Below are positions 15,911 to 24,585 of a DNA stretch of 64,000 nt, piece after piece. The first letter of the stretch is position 1, and each line of letters begins with the position of its first letter. The DNA is from Gillisia hiemivivida (lineage in GTDB: Bacteria; Bacteroidota; Bacteroidia; Flavobacteriales; Flavobacteriaceae), in assembly GCF_007997295.1 (NCBI RefSeq), contig NZ_VORY01000002.1:248001-312000 (forward strand), read 5' to 3'. Below the pieces are notes generated by a model, which did not search any database, was not told the origin of the DNA, and worked only from the letters and a program-made list of their open reading frames with translations. Made by a program: the position numbers and the translations under genes.

Positions 15911-17371
15911 ATGAAAATTTTTAAAACCGTACTACTTACCCTTCTATTTAGCACATTTTTTGTCTCTTGTTCCAAGGATCAAGATGATGAAAAGCCGCCA
16001 ATAGTTGAACCTACTGCCGACTTAACAGTGGAAAATTTTATCTACCGCGGAATGAATGAAATATACCTATATAAAGCGGATGTTCCTGTTTTAGCAAATA
16101 GTTATTTTGCTTCTCAAACTGAAAAAAATGATTTTCTAGATAATTATGCATCTCCAGAAGATCTTTTTTATGATGGTTTAACCGCATCTCAAGACAGATT
16201 TAGCTTTATAGTTGACGATTATGTTGATTTAGAAAGGACATTTAGTGGAGTTAGTAAAACAAATGGACTGTCATTTGGTTTAGTTTACAACAATTGCGGA
16301 TGTAGTGAGATCTTTGCATATGTACGCTATATATTGCCTAATACTCCTGCTGCTGCATCAGGGCTTAAAAGAGGTGACATTATATCTAGAATAGACGGAC
16401 AACAATTAACCGATACTAATTTCGAGGAATTATTTTCCCCAGATGCATTTACTGTTGGTCTTGCCACATTAGAACAAAGTGGCACCACTAAAGATATAGA
16501 TCAAACTTTTGACCTTACTAAAATCGCTGATTATAATACAAACCCAGTTTTTATCGCTAAAACCTTAGATGTTGATGGGCAAAAGGTTGGTTACCTAATG
16601 TATAACAGTTTTACTTCAGATTACGATCCTGAATTGAATGATGCATTTGGTCAATTTAAAGCAGATGGAGTTACAGATCTTATTTTAGACCTTCGTTACA
16701 ACGGTGGAGGATCTGTGAGAACTGCTACGGACCTTGCGTCAATGATTACAGGGCAATTTCCTGGCGAATTATTTATGAAGGAATTTTGGAATGCAGAATA
16801 TCAAGCTTATTTTGAAAGTACTGAAGAATTAAAAATGAGGCTTTTAAATAACTTTAACACCACTTTAAAAACTGGCGAAAGCATAAATAGCTTGAATTTA
16901 AGCCGGGTATATGTGATTACTACGAATCGTTCTGCTTCCGCAAGTGAATTGGTGATCAATGGTTTAAATCCTTACATCAATGTTATACAAGTAGGAGAAA
17001 CCACTACTGGTAAATTCCAAGCTTCTCTTACACTTTACGACTCTCCAAACTTCGGAAGAAATAATGCGAATTCTAGCCATACCTACGCTATTCAGCCTTT
17101 AGTATTGAAATCGGTTAATTCTGCTGGAGTATCAGATTATATCAATGGATTAGATCCAGATATAGCAATAGATGAAAATATTAGAGAACTAGGAGTTTTA
17201 GGAGAATTAAGTGATCCAATGCTTAATACTGCTGTAAATACGATTCTAGGAAATAGAATTAGTGTGAATACAGATTTTACTAAATATAAATTTGTTGGTG
17301 AAAGTTCAATGCAAGATCTTAATTACCAGAGAATGTATATTGATAAAGTGCCTGCGGTTATTGAAAAATAA
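15911..17371 (+). CDS. S41-family C-terminal-processing-type protease, lipoprotein
   Basis: A 486-residue lipoprotein (lipobox STFFVSC, Cys20) with a PDZ domain (roughly 105-180, including LPNTPAAASGLKRGDIISRI) and an S41 peptidase domain. The substrate-binding YNGGGSV loop, the nucleophile region NRSASASELV (Ser about 341) and the base Lys in TTTGKFQASL follow in the usual order of tail-specific proteases. It probably trims or degrades envelope proteins. It is divergent from the ECF sigma operon, and the shared 130-base region could make it part of that regulon. Confidence 0.9.
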   Translation: MKIFKTVLLTLLFSTFFVSCSKDQDDEKPPIVEPTADLTVENFIYRGMNEIYLYKADVPVLANSYFASQTEKNDFLDNYASPEDLFYDGLTASQDRFSFIVDDYVDLERTFSGVSKTNGLSFGLVYNNCGCSEIFAYVRYILPNTPAAASGLKRGDIISRIDGQQLTDTNFEELFSPDAFTVGLATLEQSGTTKDIDQTFDLTKIADYNTNPVFIAKTLDVDGQKVGYLMYNSFTSDYDPELNDAFGQFKADGVTDLILDLRYNGGGSVRTATDLASMITGQFPGELFMKEFWNAEYQAYFESTEELKMRLLNNFNTTLKTGESINSLNLSRVYVITTNRSASASELVINGLNPYINVIQVGETTTGKFQASLTLYDSPNFGRNNANSSHTYAIQPLVLKSVNSAGVSDYINGLDPDIAIDENIRELGVLGELSDPMLNTAVNTILGNRISVNTDFTKYKFVGESSMQDLNYQRMYIDKVPAVIEK

Positions 17372-17390
17372 TTTTGAGATATTTCTCAAT

Positions 17391-17425
17391 AAAAAAGGGT
17401 TTCAACTAAGTTGAAACCCTTTTTG
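17391..17425. terminator. Bidirectional intrinsic terminator
   Basis: AAAAAAGGGTTTCAACT and its complement AGTTGAAACCCTTTTT around a two-base centre follow the S41 protease gene. Confidence 0.88.
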
Positions 17426-17444
17426 TTTTATTTTGACTAGGGAA

Positions 17445-17546
17445 ACAAGAACTCCGAAGCAGGACCAAAAGGTATAGATTTCAGAAAATAATTTTATGAT
17501 CTCAATACAAGCTTCGAGAAATTAAACCCTCAATGAGGGATTAAAA
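17445..17546 (-). repeat. Interspersed three-hairpin repeat, diverged copy
   Basis: Aligned in reverse orientation with the copies near 37.2, 49.4 and 51.3 kb. The end ATTAAACCCTCAATGAGGG is fully conserved; the rest (CAAGAACTCCGAAGC, then CTTCGAG) is diverged. The outer edge TTAAA supplies the TAA stop codon of the TonB-dependent receptor gene. Confidence 0.75.
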
Positions 17547-19475
17547 ATTCAAAGTCATTCCAAATCTAGCATTTCTGCCACGTGTGTTAAATCTATATAT
17601 TTCTTCATAATCTTCGTTGGTTAGATTACTGATCCCTCCAAAGATCTTTATATTTTCATTCACTCTGTGGCTTATATAAAAATCTAGCAAATTATAACTT
17701 TTTAATGTCACCTCTTTACTTTCAAAAGTTTCATTATCGAAAAATGAATCGGTTCTATCATCATTAAATTGATATGTCAAGGATGCGAAAGAATTAGTTG
17801 AAATATTATAATTGAGAGAAGCATTTAACTTGTGCTTTGGAATTCTCAAAGCAAATCTTTCTTCAGCTTCAGTAAAAGTGTAATTGGTTTTAAACTTCAG
17901 TTTATCAGAAAAAGCATAATCCAGCTCTAGCTCTACTCCACTTGCATTGAACTTTTCATCTATATTTCTATATTCAGAAATAAAATTAACAGGATCTACC
18001 GTTACAAAATCTATGTAATTAGTTGTTTCTCTATTAAAATAAACCGCACTAAACCTAAGCGCCTCTGAGTTGAATTCTAATCCTGCTTCAACTGTAGCAC
18101 TTTCTTCTGGATCTAAACCTATATTCCCAAAAGTACTGTCATACAATTGAAATAATGAAGGAGTGATATACGCCGTGCTATAAGAAGCCAAGGCTTTTAA
18201 ATTGCCGGTTTTTAGTTTAAAATTATAAGATGGATTAATATTATATACCAAATTTGTACCGTATTCACTATGAATATTTAGCCTAGCTCCGGTGTTAATA
18301 TTAAGTCCGTTTTCAGAAATATAAACCAGATTTACGTAAGGATCTATAATATCGAAATCTGCAACATCCTCACTTACCGTTTGCGCAAATTCGGTTTCTC
18401 CAAAAGGGATGCTATAACTATTAAAACTGCTAAAGACTCCGTTTAAACCAATAATAGTATGAAATTTATTATTGAATATATATTTATTATGAGCATCAAA
18501 AGCGTACACTTTACTGTCATATTTACTTGGGAAATCAGAAATGATCTCACGTTTTAGTTCAGAATAGCTATCGCTAAATATGAAGCTTCCATTTTTATAA
18601 GTGGCTACCCAATGACTCCCCGTTCTAAACTGCTGACTATCCAAAATGTTATCTGCATCTGCATACATAAAGGCATCATCAAAAGAAGACTCAAAATCGT
18701 CGTAATTTCCGTAGAAGTAGAATTTCAATTTTTCACTTATCTTATATCCAACTCGTGCATACACATTGTATTTTGAAAATGGATTATCTTCAAAGTTTTC
18801 CTCCTCATTTTCTGAAGCTACCGCAGACATGTTTTCTGAATGTCTATTGCTAAAATTAACCTGATAATCGAATTTCGAAAGCTTTCCACTTAATCCAACA
18901 GAATTATCAAATTGAGCAATGTTATAGTTTGCATTATTTTGAGTTTGATTAGTTCCCAAAACAGATTGCAATTGCAAACCTATCTTTTTATCAACCGGAG
19001 ATTTCGTGGTGATATTAATAACTGCTGTAGCAGCACCAGAACCGTAAAGTGTGCTAGATGCTCCTTTAATAATTTCTATGGAAGCTACCTGATCTAGAGG
19101 TAAAAGACGCAAATCGAAATCGTTCGAAATTGCCGAAGGATCACTTAATTGTACACCATCTACTAATATAACAACCTGACGATTTCTCCCTCCCCGAACA
19201 TAATATCCTAAATTCTGTCCATCATTACTTCGGGCTCCATTAATCTCAATACCGCTTACCCTGTTTATTACTTCAGGCAAACTTTGTCCGCTGCTTCTTT
19301 CCAGTTCTTTAGTGGTTATTTTCGTAATAACCTTCCCGCTGTTTTCGCGTTTCAATTCAAATTTCGAATCGATCAGGACTACTTCATCTAAAGTGTCCAC
19401 TGCTGTTTCTTTTTGTTGTCCATAGAACAATCCGGTGCACAACAAGGCACCACAAATCCATAATTTTTTTAGCAT
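17541..19475 (-). CDS. TonB-dependent outer-membrane receptor (BtuB-like, cobalamin)
   Basis: A 644-residue receptor with a signal peptide (about 1-20, ending FYGQ), a plug domain (LPEVINRVSGIEINGARS, then YYVRGGRNRQVVILVDGVQL and IEIIKGASSTLYGSGAATAV) and a beta-barrel ending in Phe. A cobalamin riboswitch in its leader makes vitamin B12 or a related corrinoid the likely ligand. It is divergent from a binding-protein-dependent ABC operon that would carry the ligand across the inner membrane. I start at the ATG at 19475 (MLKKLWIC); the longer frame from 19556 begins at the edge of the riboswitch and crosses its terminator hairpin. Confidence 0.93.
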   Translation of the reverse strand: MLKKLWICGALLCTGLFYGQQKETAVDTLDEVVLIDSKFELKRENSGKVITKITTKELERSSGQSLPEVINRVSGIEINGARSNDGQNLGYYVRGGRNRQVVILVDGVQLSDPSAISNDFDLRLLPLDQVASIEIIKGASSTLYGSGAATAVINITTKSPVDKKIGLQLQSVLGTNQTQNNANYNIAQFDNSVGLSGKLSKFDYQVNFSNRHSENMSAVASENEEENFEDNPFSKYNVYARVGYKISEKLKFYFYGNYDDFESSFDDAFMYADADNILDSQQFRTGSHWVATYKNGSFIFSDSYSELKREIISDFPSKYDSKVYAFDAHNKYIFNNKFHTIIGLNGVFSSFNSYSIPFGETEFAQTVSEDVADFDIIDPYVNLVYISENGLNINTGARLNIHSEYGTNLVYNINPSYNFKLKTGNLKALASYSTAYITPSLFQLYDSTFGNIGLDPEESATVEAGLEFNSEALRFSAVYFNRETTNYIDFVTVDPVNFISEYRNIDEKFNASGVELELDYAFSDKLKFKTNYTFTEAEERFALRIPKHKLNASLNYNISTNSFASLTYQFNDDRTDSFFDNETFESKEVTLKSYNLLDFYISHRVNENIKIFGGISNLTNEDYEEIYRFNTRGRNARFGMTLNF

Positions 19476-19493
19476 AATTAAATTTTTGCCAGG

Positions 19494-19519
19494 AAAAAAG
19501 ATGTAGAATAACCTACACC
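19494..19519 (-). terminator. Expression-platform terminator of the cobalamin riboswitch
   Basis: On the minus strand GGTGTAG, a six-base loop, CTACATC and six T lie between the riboswitch core and the receptor ATG. This suggests regulation by premature termination. Confidence 0.6.
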
Positions 19520-19556
19520 AAACTTTTATCCCGAAAGTTTGACATTGTGTGAACAT

Positions 19557-19795
19557 AGGCAGGTCTCCTGGCTCGTGTCCTATTGTTTACCTTCCCATGC
19601 AATATTCGCACAGTGGTTTTAAGAAGTAGTAACAATAGACATCCCAATTATTCCGATACTATCGGGAAGGGACTAAACTTACAGTTGCGGGAACAGCTTT
19701 GGATTTTTTGTTTTCTGAATAATTACTTCGGAAAACAAATCACCAAATTCCCTTTTAATTGATGCAATTTCTATTTATTAGAAGATGGCATCAAA
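19557..19795 (-). ncRNA. Cobalamin riboswitch
   Basis: On the minus strand the conserved elements occur in order: TGATGC/GCATCA stem, AAAAGGGAA, a long P3-type stem (TTTGTTTTC with GAAAACAAA), then CCAAAGCTG and CCCGCAACTGTAAG (B12-box region about 19679-19699). CACTG, GGGAAGG and the terminal GAGCCAGGAGACCTGCC (19558-19574) follow. This is the standard cobalamin aptamer layout. It lies directly upstream of the TonB-dependent receptor gene. Confidence 0.95.
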
Positions 19796-19832
19796 CCAAA
19801 AATTCTCTGCGAAATTAAACATTTATCTATCT

Positions 19833-19866
19833 TTTGCTTCAAAAATTTTAAATAATATTACTTTTG
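19833..19866 (+). promoter_or_regulatory. Probable promoter of the corrinoid ABC operon
   Basis: TTTG (19833-19836), 22 bases and TACTTTTG (19859-19866) lie 19 bases before the TTG start of the binding-protein gene. The resulting leader is too short for a riboswitch, so this arm does not share the B12 aptamer. Confidence 0.55.
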
Positions 19867-19885
19867 AACCTCAAATAGATGAACC

Positions 19886-21019
19886 TTGCATAAACTATGT
19901 ATTCTTTTGTGTCTTATCATTTTCTCTTCCTGTAAAAATGAAGAGTCAAAGATTGTTTATTCAAAAGCAACTGGAGAAGTTGTTCCTGTTGAATACGCCA
20001 AAGGATTTAAAATTCAACAATTTGATGGTTATAAATTGATGACCGTGAAAAATCCATGGCCAAAAGCGGATAAAAGCTTTACCTATTTGTTAGCTGAAAA
20101 GGAGGCTAACATCCCTTCTGAGGTTCAATATGACCTCAAAGTAACTATTCCAGTTCAAAAAATTGTTGTTACCTCTACCACCCACATTCCTTCTCTAGAA
20201 ATTCTAAATGAAGAACAAAGCTTATTAGGTTTTCCTGGACTTAATTATATCTCTTCAGAAAAAACCAGAGCTCGCATTTCTAAAGGTCTTGTTGCCGAAC
20301 TGGGCCAAAATGAATCTATGAATACTGAAATACTTATTTCGTTAGATCCAGACTTAGTTATTGGTTTTGCTATAGACGGAAACAATAAAACGTTTAGTAC
20401 CATCCAGAAAAGTGGAATTCCTGTGATCTATAATGGAGATTGGACCGAAGAATCTCCGCTAGGCAAAGCAGAATGGATCAAATTTTTTGGAGCATTTTAT
20501 AACAAAGATGCACAAGCTTCAGCAAAATTTAATGAAATTAGAGACTCCTATCTTGAGTCAAAAGAATTGGCGAAAAACGCAAAATCTAGCCCTACTGTTC
20601 TAAGTGGTTCTATGTATAAAGATCAATGGTATGTGCCTTATGGAAATTCTTGGCAAGCCAAATTTATTGAAGATGCCAACGCCAATTATATTTACAAAGA
20701 CACCAAAGGTTCTGGTAGTATTGCATTATCTTTTGAAAGTGTTTTAGATAAAAGTAAGGATGCAGAGTACTGGGTAGCTCCGGGGCAATTTCAATCTTTT
20801 CAGCAATTAATGGAAACTTCTTCCCATTATACACAATTTAAGGCCGTACAAGACAAAAAGGTCTTTACCTACAGTAATTCTTTAGGCACAACTGGAGGGG
20901 TGATTTATTATGAGCTAGCTCCCACAAGGCCAGATCTGGTTCTAAAAGATCTAATTTCCATATTTCACCCAGAGCTATTACCAGATTATAAGTCAACATT
21001 TTTTAAAGCCTTGCAATAA
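19886..21019 (+). CDS. ABC transporter substrate-binding lipoprotein (BtuF/FecB type)
   Basis: A 377-residue periplasmic binding lipoprotein (lipobox IIFSSC, Cys16) of the helical-backbone type used for B12, haem and siderophores. The region KIVVTSTTHIPSLEILNEEQ to LISLDPDLVIGFAIDG matches the PBP domain of BtuF/FecB. The start is TTG at 19886, the only one available, because an in-frame stop lies two codons upstream. It is followed without a gap by the permease gene. Pairing with the riboswitch-controlled receptor points to corrinoids, though iron chelates cannot be excluded from this sequence alone. Confidence 0.9.
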   Translation: MHKLCILLCLIIFSSCKNEESKIVYSKATGEVVPVEYAKGFKIQQFDGYKLMTVKNPWPKADKSFTYLLAEKEANIPSEVQYDLKVTIPVQKIVVTSTTHIPSLEILNEEQSLLGFPGLNYISSEKTRARISKGLVAELGQNESMNTEILISLDPDLVIGFAIDGNNKTFSTIQKSGIPVIYNGDWTEESPLGKAEWIKFFGAFYNKDAQASAKFNEIRDSYLESKELAKNAKSSPTVLSGSMYKDQWYVPYGNSWQAKFIEDANANYIYKDTKGSGSIALSFESVLDKSKDAEYWVAPGQFQSFQQLMETSSHYTQFKAVQDKKVFTYSNSLGTTGGVIYYELAPTRPDLVLKDLISIFHPELLPDYKSTFFKALQ

Positions 21020-22051
21020 ATGCCGTATACAGCTAGATACAAAGGACTTTTATTATTGCTTTTTGTTTTAGTGATATTAATGGCGCTTGTAAATGTTAGC
21101 CTTGGATCTGTAGAGATTCCTTTAAAAGATATTTTCAGCATCTTATTCACAAAGGGAACAAGCCAAGAAAGTTGGCAATATATAATTTTAGAGTACAGGC
21201 TACCAAAAGTATTTACAGCAATCTTTACAGGCTCTGGACTTGCGGTAAGTGGGTTATTAATGCAAACACTTTTTAGAAATCCATTGGCGGGACCTTATGT
21301 TTTAGGACTAAGTAGTGGCGCCAGTTTGGGAGTAGCAATAGTAATTATGGGAGCATCGGTTTTTGGAGTAGGGACCGCAGCTTTATTACTTTCAAAATGG
21401 AGCTTAGTGATTGCTTCAAGTTTAGGAAGTTTACTAGTACTTGTAGCCGTTTTATTGGCTTCAGCGAAGCTAAGGGATACTATGGCAATTCTAATTATAG
21501 GTTTAATGTTTGCCAGTCTAACCGCTGCGGTAGTAAGTGTTTTAGCCTATTTTAGTCCTGCAGCACAATTACAGCAGTACATCTTCTGGTCTTTTGGAAG
21601 CCTTGGAAATTTATCTTGGCAAGAAGTTTCAATTTTGGCGATTTTCTGGTTTCTAGGAATAGTTTTGGCAGTATTTTGTATCAAGAATTTAAATACGCTT
21701 CTGTTGGGTGAAAACTACGCAAGAAGTCTAGGAGTTAAAATAAGTACCAATAGGTTTATAATAATTATTGCTACCAGTTTACTAGCAGGGAGTATCACAG
21801 CCTTCGCAGGACCAATTGCTTTTGTAGGTCTTGCAGTGCCGCATTTGATAAGACAAGTAATTCCAACAAACGATCATAAAATTTTGCTGCCTGCTGTAAT
21901 TTTTGGGGGAGCAATACTTATGTTAGTTTGCGATATTGCCGCTCAATTACCCGGAACTGAATATACTTTACCAATAAATGCAATTACTTCCATAATTGGA
22001 GCTCCTGTTGTAATTTGGTTATTGATTAGAAAACGAAAATTTATATTTTAA
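21020..22051 (+). CDS. FecCD/BtuC-type ABC permease
   Basis: A 343-residue inner-membrane permease with about ten membrane segments. Family blocks include the N-terminal EYRLPKVFTAIFTGSGLAVS, GLLMQTLFRNPLAGPYVLG and the coupling region AGPIAFVGLAVPHLIR. It pairs with the upstream lipoprotein and downstream ATPase as a type II importer. The ATG follows the preceding stop codon directly, so expression is coupled. Confidence 0.94.
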   Translation: MPYTARYKGLLLLLFVLVILMALVNVSLGSVEIPLKDIFSILFTKGTSQESWQYIILEYRLPKVFTAIFTGSGLAVSGLLMQTLFRNPLAGPYVLGLSSGASLGVAIVIMGASVFGVGTAALLLSKWSLVIASSLGSLLVLVAVLLASAKLRDTMAILIIGLMFASLTAAVVSVLAYFSPAAQLQQYIFWSFGSLGNLSWQEVSILAIFWFLGIVLAVFCIKNLNTLLLGENYARSLGVKISTNRFIIIIATSLLAGSITAFAGPIAFVGLAVPHLIRQVIPTNDHKILLPAVIFGGAILMLVCDIAAQLPGTEYTLPINAITSIIGAPVVIWLLIRKRKFIF

Positions 22052-22076
22052 TATCAAAACATCTATCTTAAATAAA

Positions 22077-22847
22077 GTGATTACCGCCAAAGATCTAAGC
22101 ATTGGTTACCGAAATAAATCGGCTGATACCTGCATTGCATCTGCTATTGATCTTGAAATTGGAGAAGGCGAATTGGTTGGGCTTATAGGTGTAAATGGAG
22201 TTGGGAAATCTACGCTATTAAGAAGTCTAAGCGGTGTACAACCATACTTAAAGGGAGAAGTTTCTATTTTAAATAAAAACCTACAAAAACTTTCATCCGA
22301 AGACTTAGCAAAAACCATTAGTGTGGTGCTTACAGAGCAACCGATATCCAAAAATTTAAGTGTTTCTGAATTGATTGCTTTAGGAAGACAGCCTTATACT
22401 AATTGGATAGGTTCACTTTCTATAGAAGACAGAAATAAAATTCAAACCTCAATAGAATTGGTGAATATTGAAGCACTTAAAGATAAAAGATGCTTCGAGT
22501 TAAGCGATGGCCAGCTTCAAAAAGTACTTATCGCAAGAGCTTTAGCACAGGACACCCCTTTTATTATTCTAGATGAACCTACCACTCATTTAGATATGTA
22601 TCATCAAGCATACGTGCTTAAATTATTGAAAAAGCTAACAACAGAGACCAATAAAAGTATTCTTTTTGCAACTCATGAAATTAACTTAGCCCTTCAGCTC
22701 TGTGACAAAATAATTATCATGGAAAAAGATAAGGTAATTGCTGGATCTCCAAAGGAGCTTATCGAAAAAAATGCATTTTCAAACATCTTCCCGAGCGATC
22801 TTATTTACTTCGACGATGAATCGATTTCCTTCAAAATAAGAACTTAG
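22077..22847 (+). CDS. ABC transporter ATP-binding protein (BtuD/FhuC type)
   Basis: A 256-residue nucleotide-binding subunit. Walker A is GVNGVGKST (38-46), the signature LSDGQLQKV (about 143), Walker B FIILDEP, and the switch His is in FATHEINLAL. The start is GTG at 22077, 25 bases after the permease gene. It powers the importer encoded by the two preceding genes. Confidence 0.93.
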   Translation: MITAKDLSIGYRNKSADTCIASAIDLEIGEGELVGLIGVNGVGKSTLLRSLSGVQPYLKGEVSILNKNLQKLSSEDLAKTISVVLTEQPISKNLSVSELIALGRQPYTNWIGSLSIEDRNKIQTSIELVNIEALKDKRCFELSDGQLQKVLIARALAQDTPFIILDEPTTHLDMYHQAYVLKLLKKLTTETNKSILFATHEINLALQLCDKIIIMEKDKVIAGSPKELIEKNAFSNIFPSDLIYFDDESISFKIRT

Positions 22848-23156
22848 TAGATAAAGCACTACTATCCGCAAGTTGGTTCTTTAAATCCTTTTTTTTCTTT
22901 GCTTCGTTTCTTTTGGATGAGCAAAAGAAATGAAGGGCAGATTAAAAAAAACAATTGGTTTAAGATTTTTGAACCAAAAACGTTGGCCTAATTTTACTTA
23001 GAATAAGAGAGTAAGCCCCTATCAATGATGCTTATAAACTACTTTTTTAAAGTCATAGAAAAACTTTCGGATGTTACAGTGGATAAATTTAGAATTCAAT
23101 ATTATTCTCTTCAAAAGAAATTCAATTAAGTATATTTGAAGAAAGGGAATCTCTCT
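22848..23156. other. Intergenic region with an inverted repeat
   Basis: About 309 bases without a gene. CTTCGTTTCTTTTG (22902-22915) and CAAAAGAAATGAAG (22922-22935) form a 13-of-14 inverted repeat with a six-base loop but no T-run after it. A -7 box, TATATTTG, is at 23131-23138, just upstream of the rmuC start. Nothing else is evident. Confidence 0.6.
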
Positions 23157-24581
23157 ATGACCGAAACCATTCTAATACCCCTCATTTTTATAATATCTCT
23201 TTTCACAGGTATAGTGGTTGGGTATCTTCTTACAAAGCTTAAAATGAAAGCTTCTGTTGAAATAATTAATGCTGAAAACATTCAATTAAAACATCATTTA
23301 GAAGAAGTTAAAAATCAGCATAACAATATTTTAGAAGATATCAAAAGATCAAATTCTGAAAGCAAAGAACTTTTGGAAAAACAATTGACTAAAATTGAAA
23401 CTGAACGGGAATTTATAAGAAAAGAAAAGGATTTCTTGAGTACAGAACTAGCCACTAGAAACTCGGAATTTGAAAGCTTAGCACAAAAAAATTCTGAACA
23501 AAAAAAGGAAGTGGAACAATTACAGGAGAGATTCAGCAAAGAATTTGAAAATCTCGCAAACAAGATCTTCGATCAAAAATCGGAGAAATTCACTTTGATG
23601 AATAAAGAGAATATTCAGAATATATTGGATCCACTTGGAGAGAAAATTAAAAGCTTCGAGCAAAAAGTAGATAAAAATAACACAGATTTCATCCACAGAC
23701 ATGCTCAACTAGGTGAACAGCTAGTACATTTAAATAAACAAAATCTTAAGATAAGCGAAGAAGCCATCAATCTAACCAAGGCATTAAAAGGTGATAATAA
23801 AATGCAGGGAAATTGGGGAGAAATGGTACTGGAAAGGGTTTTAGAAAGAAGCGGGCTTCAGAAGGACAGTGAATATTTTGTTCAGCAGAATTTTCAAAAT
23901 GAAAATGGAAAAAGGGCGATGCCCGATGTAGTGATCCATCTGCCAGGAGATAAAAAAATGATCATCGACTCAAAAGTTTCTCTGAATGCTTATGAGCGCT
24001 ATATGAATGACGACGATGAATCTCAAAAATCATCGCATCTTAAGAACCATGTGATATCAGTTAAAAAACGGGTTGATGAGTTAGGCGCAAAAAATTACCA
24101 TGCGCTGTATCAAATGGAAAGCCCGGATTTTGTTTTGCTTTTTATTCCAATAGAAGCGGCCTTTGCAGTGGCTTCTAATAGTTATCCTCAACTATATAAT
24201 GATGCTTTTGATAAAAACATAATTATTGTAACTCCTACTACCCTTTTGGCTGTTCTTAAAACGATAGATAGTATGTGGCAAAATGAGAAGCAAAAGTTAA
24301 ATGCTATAGATATTGCAACTCAGGCCGGTGCTTTATACGATTCTTTTGCTAATTTAACCGAGGACCTTTTAAGGGTTGGTAAGCAAATAGGAACTGTACA
24401 GAGCACCTATGACAGCGCCATGAAAAAGCTGACTGGAAAAGGGAATCTTATTAGAAAAGTAGAACGTTTAAAAAAGCTAGGCGCAAAAGCCAGTAAACAA
24501 TTAGACACTAAATTGTTAGCTCAATCTCAGGAAGATCTAGATGAAAATATAGAAACAAAGAGCAAAACTCTAACTCAATAA
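23157..24581 (+). CDS. rmuC: RmuC-family DNA recombination protein
   Basis: A 474-residue protein with an N-terminal membrane segment (about 5-24), a long coiled coil (about 35-140) and the RmuC nuclease-like domain. That domain contains MQGNWGEMVLERVLERSGL, MPDVVIHLPGDKKMIIDSKV and VLLFIPIEAAFAVA. RmuC limits DNA inversion at short inverted repeats in E. coli. I start at the ATG at 23157 because the TTG alternative at 23136 overlaps the -7 box TATATTTG. The serine hydrolase gene follows after 4 bases. Confidence 0.92.
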   Translation: MTETILIPLIFIISLFTGIVVGYLLTKLKMKASVEIINAENIQLKHHLEEVKNQHNNILEDIKRSNSESKELLEKQLTKIETEREFIRKEKDFLSTELATRNSEFESLAQKNSEQKKEVEQLQERFSKEFENLANKIFDQKSEKFTLMNKENIQNILDPLGEKIKSFEQKVDKNNTDFIHRHAQLGEQLVHLNKQNLKISEEAINLTKALKGDNKMQGNWGEMVLERVLERSGLQKDSEYFVQQNFQNENGKRAMPDVVIHLPGDKKMIIDSKVSLNAYERYMNDDDESQKSSHLKNHVISVKKRVDELGAKNYHALYQMESPDFVLLFIPIEAAFAVASNSYPQLYNDAFDKNIIIVTPTTLLAVLKTIDSMWQNEKQKLNAIDIATQAGALYDSFANLTEDLLRVGKQIGTVQSTYDSAMKKLTGKGNLIRKVERLKKLGAKASKQLDTKLLAQSQEDLDENIETKSKTLTQ

Positions 24582-24585
24582 TTAT

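Noticed and set aside
19476-19556. N-terminal extension of the TonB-dependent receptor
   Set aside because: It begins at the riboswitch edge and passes through the expression-platform hairpin; a proper signal peptide starts at the ATG at 19475.
19785-20039. 84-residue open frame on the plus strand upstream of the binding-protein gene
   Set aside because: It overlaps the binding-protein gene in another frame and starts in the riboswitch region; it lacks any domain or promoter.
22902-22935. Inverted repeat after the ABC ATPase gene as an intrinsic terminator
   Set aside because: No T-run follows the stem on either strand in the right place, so it is listed only as an inverted repeat.
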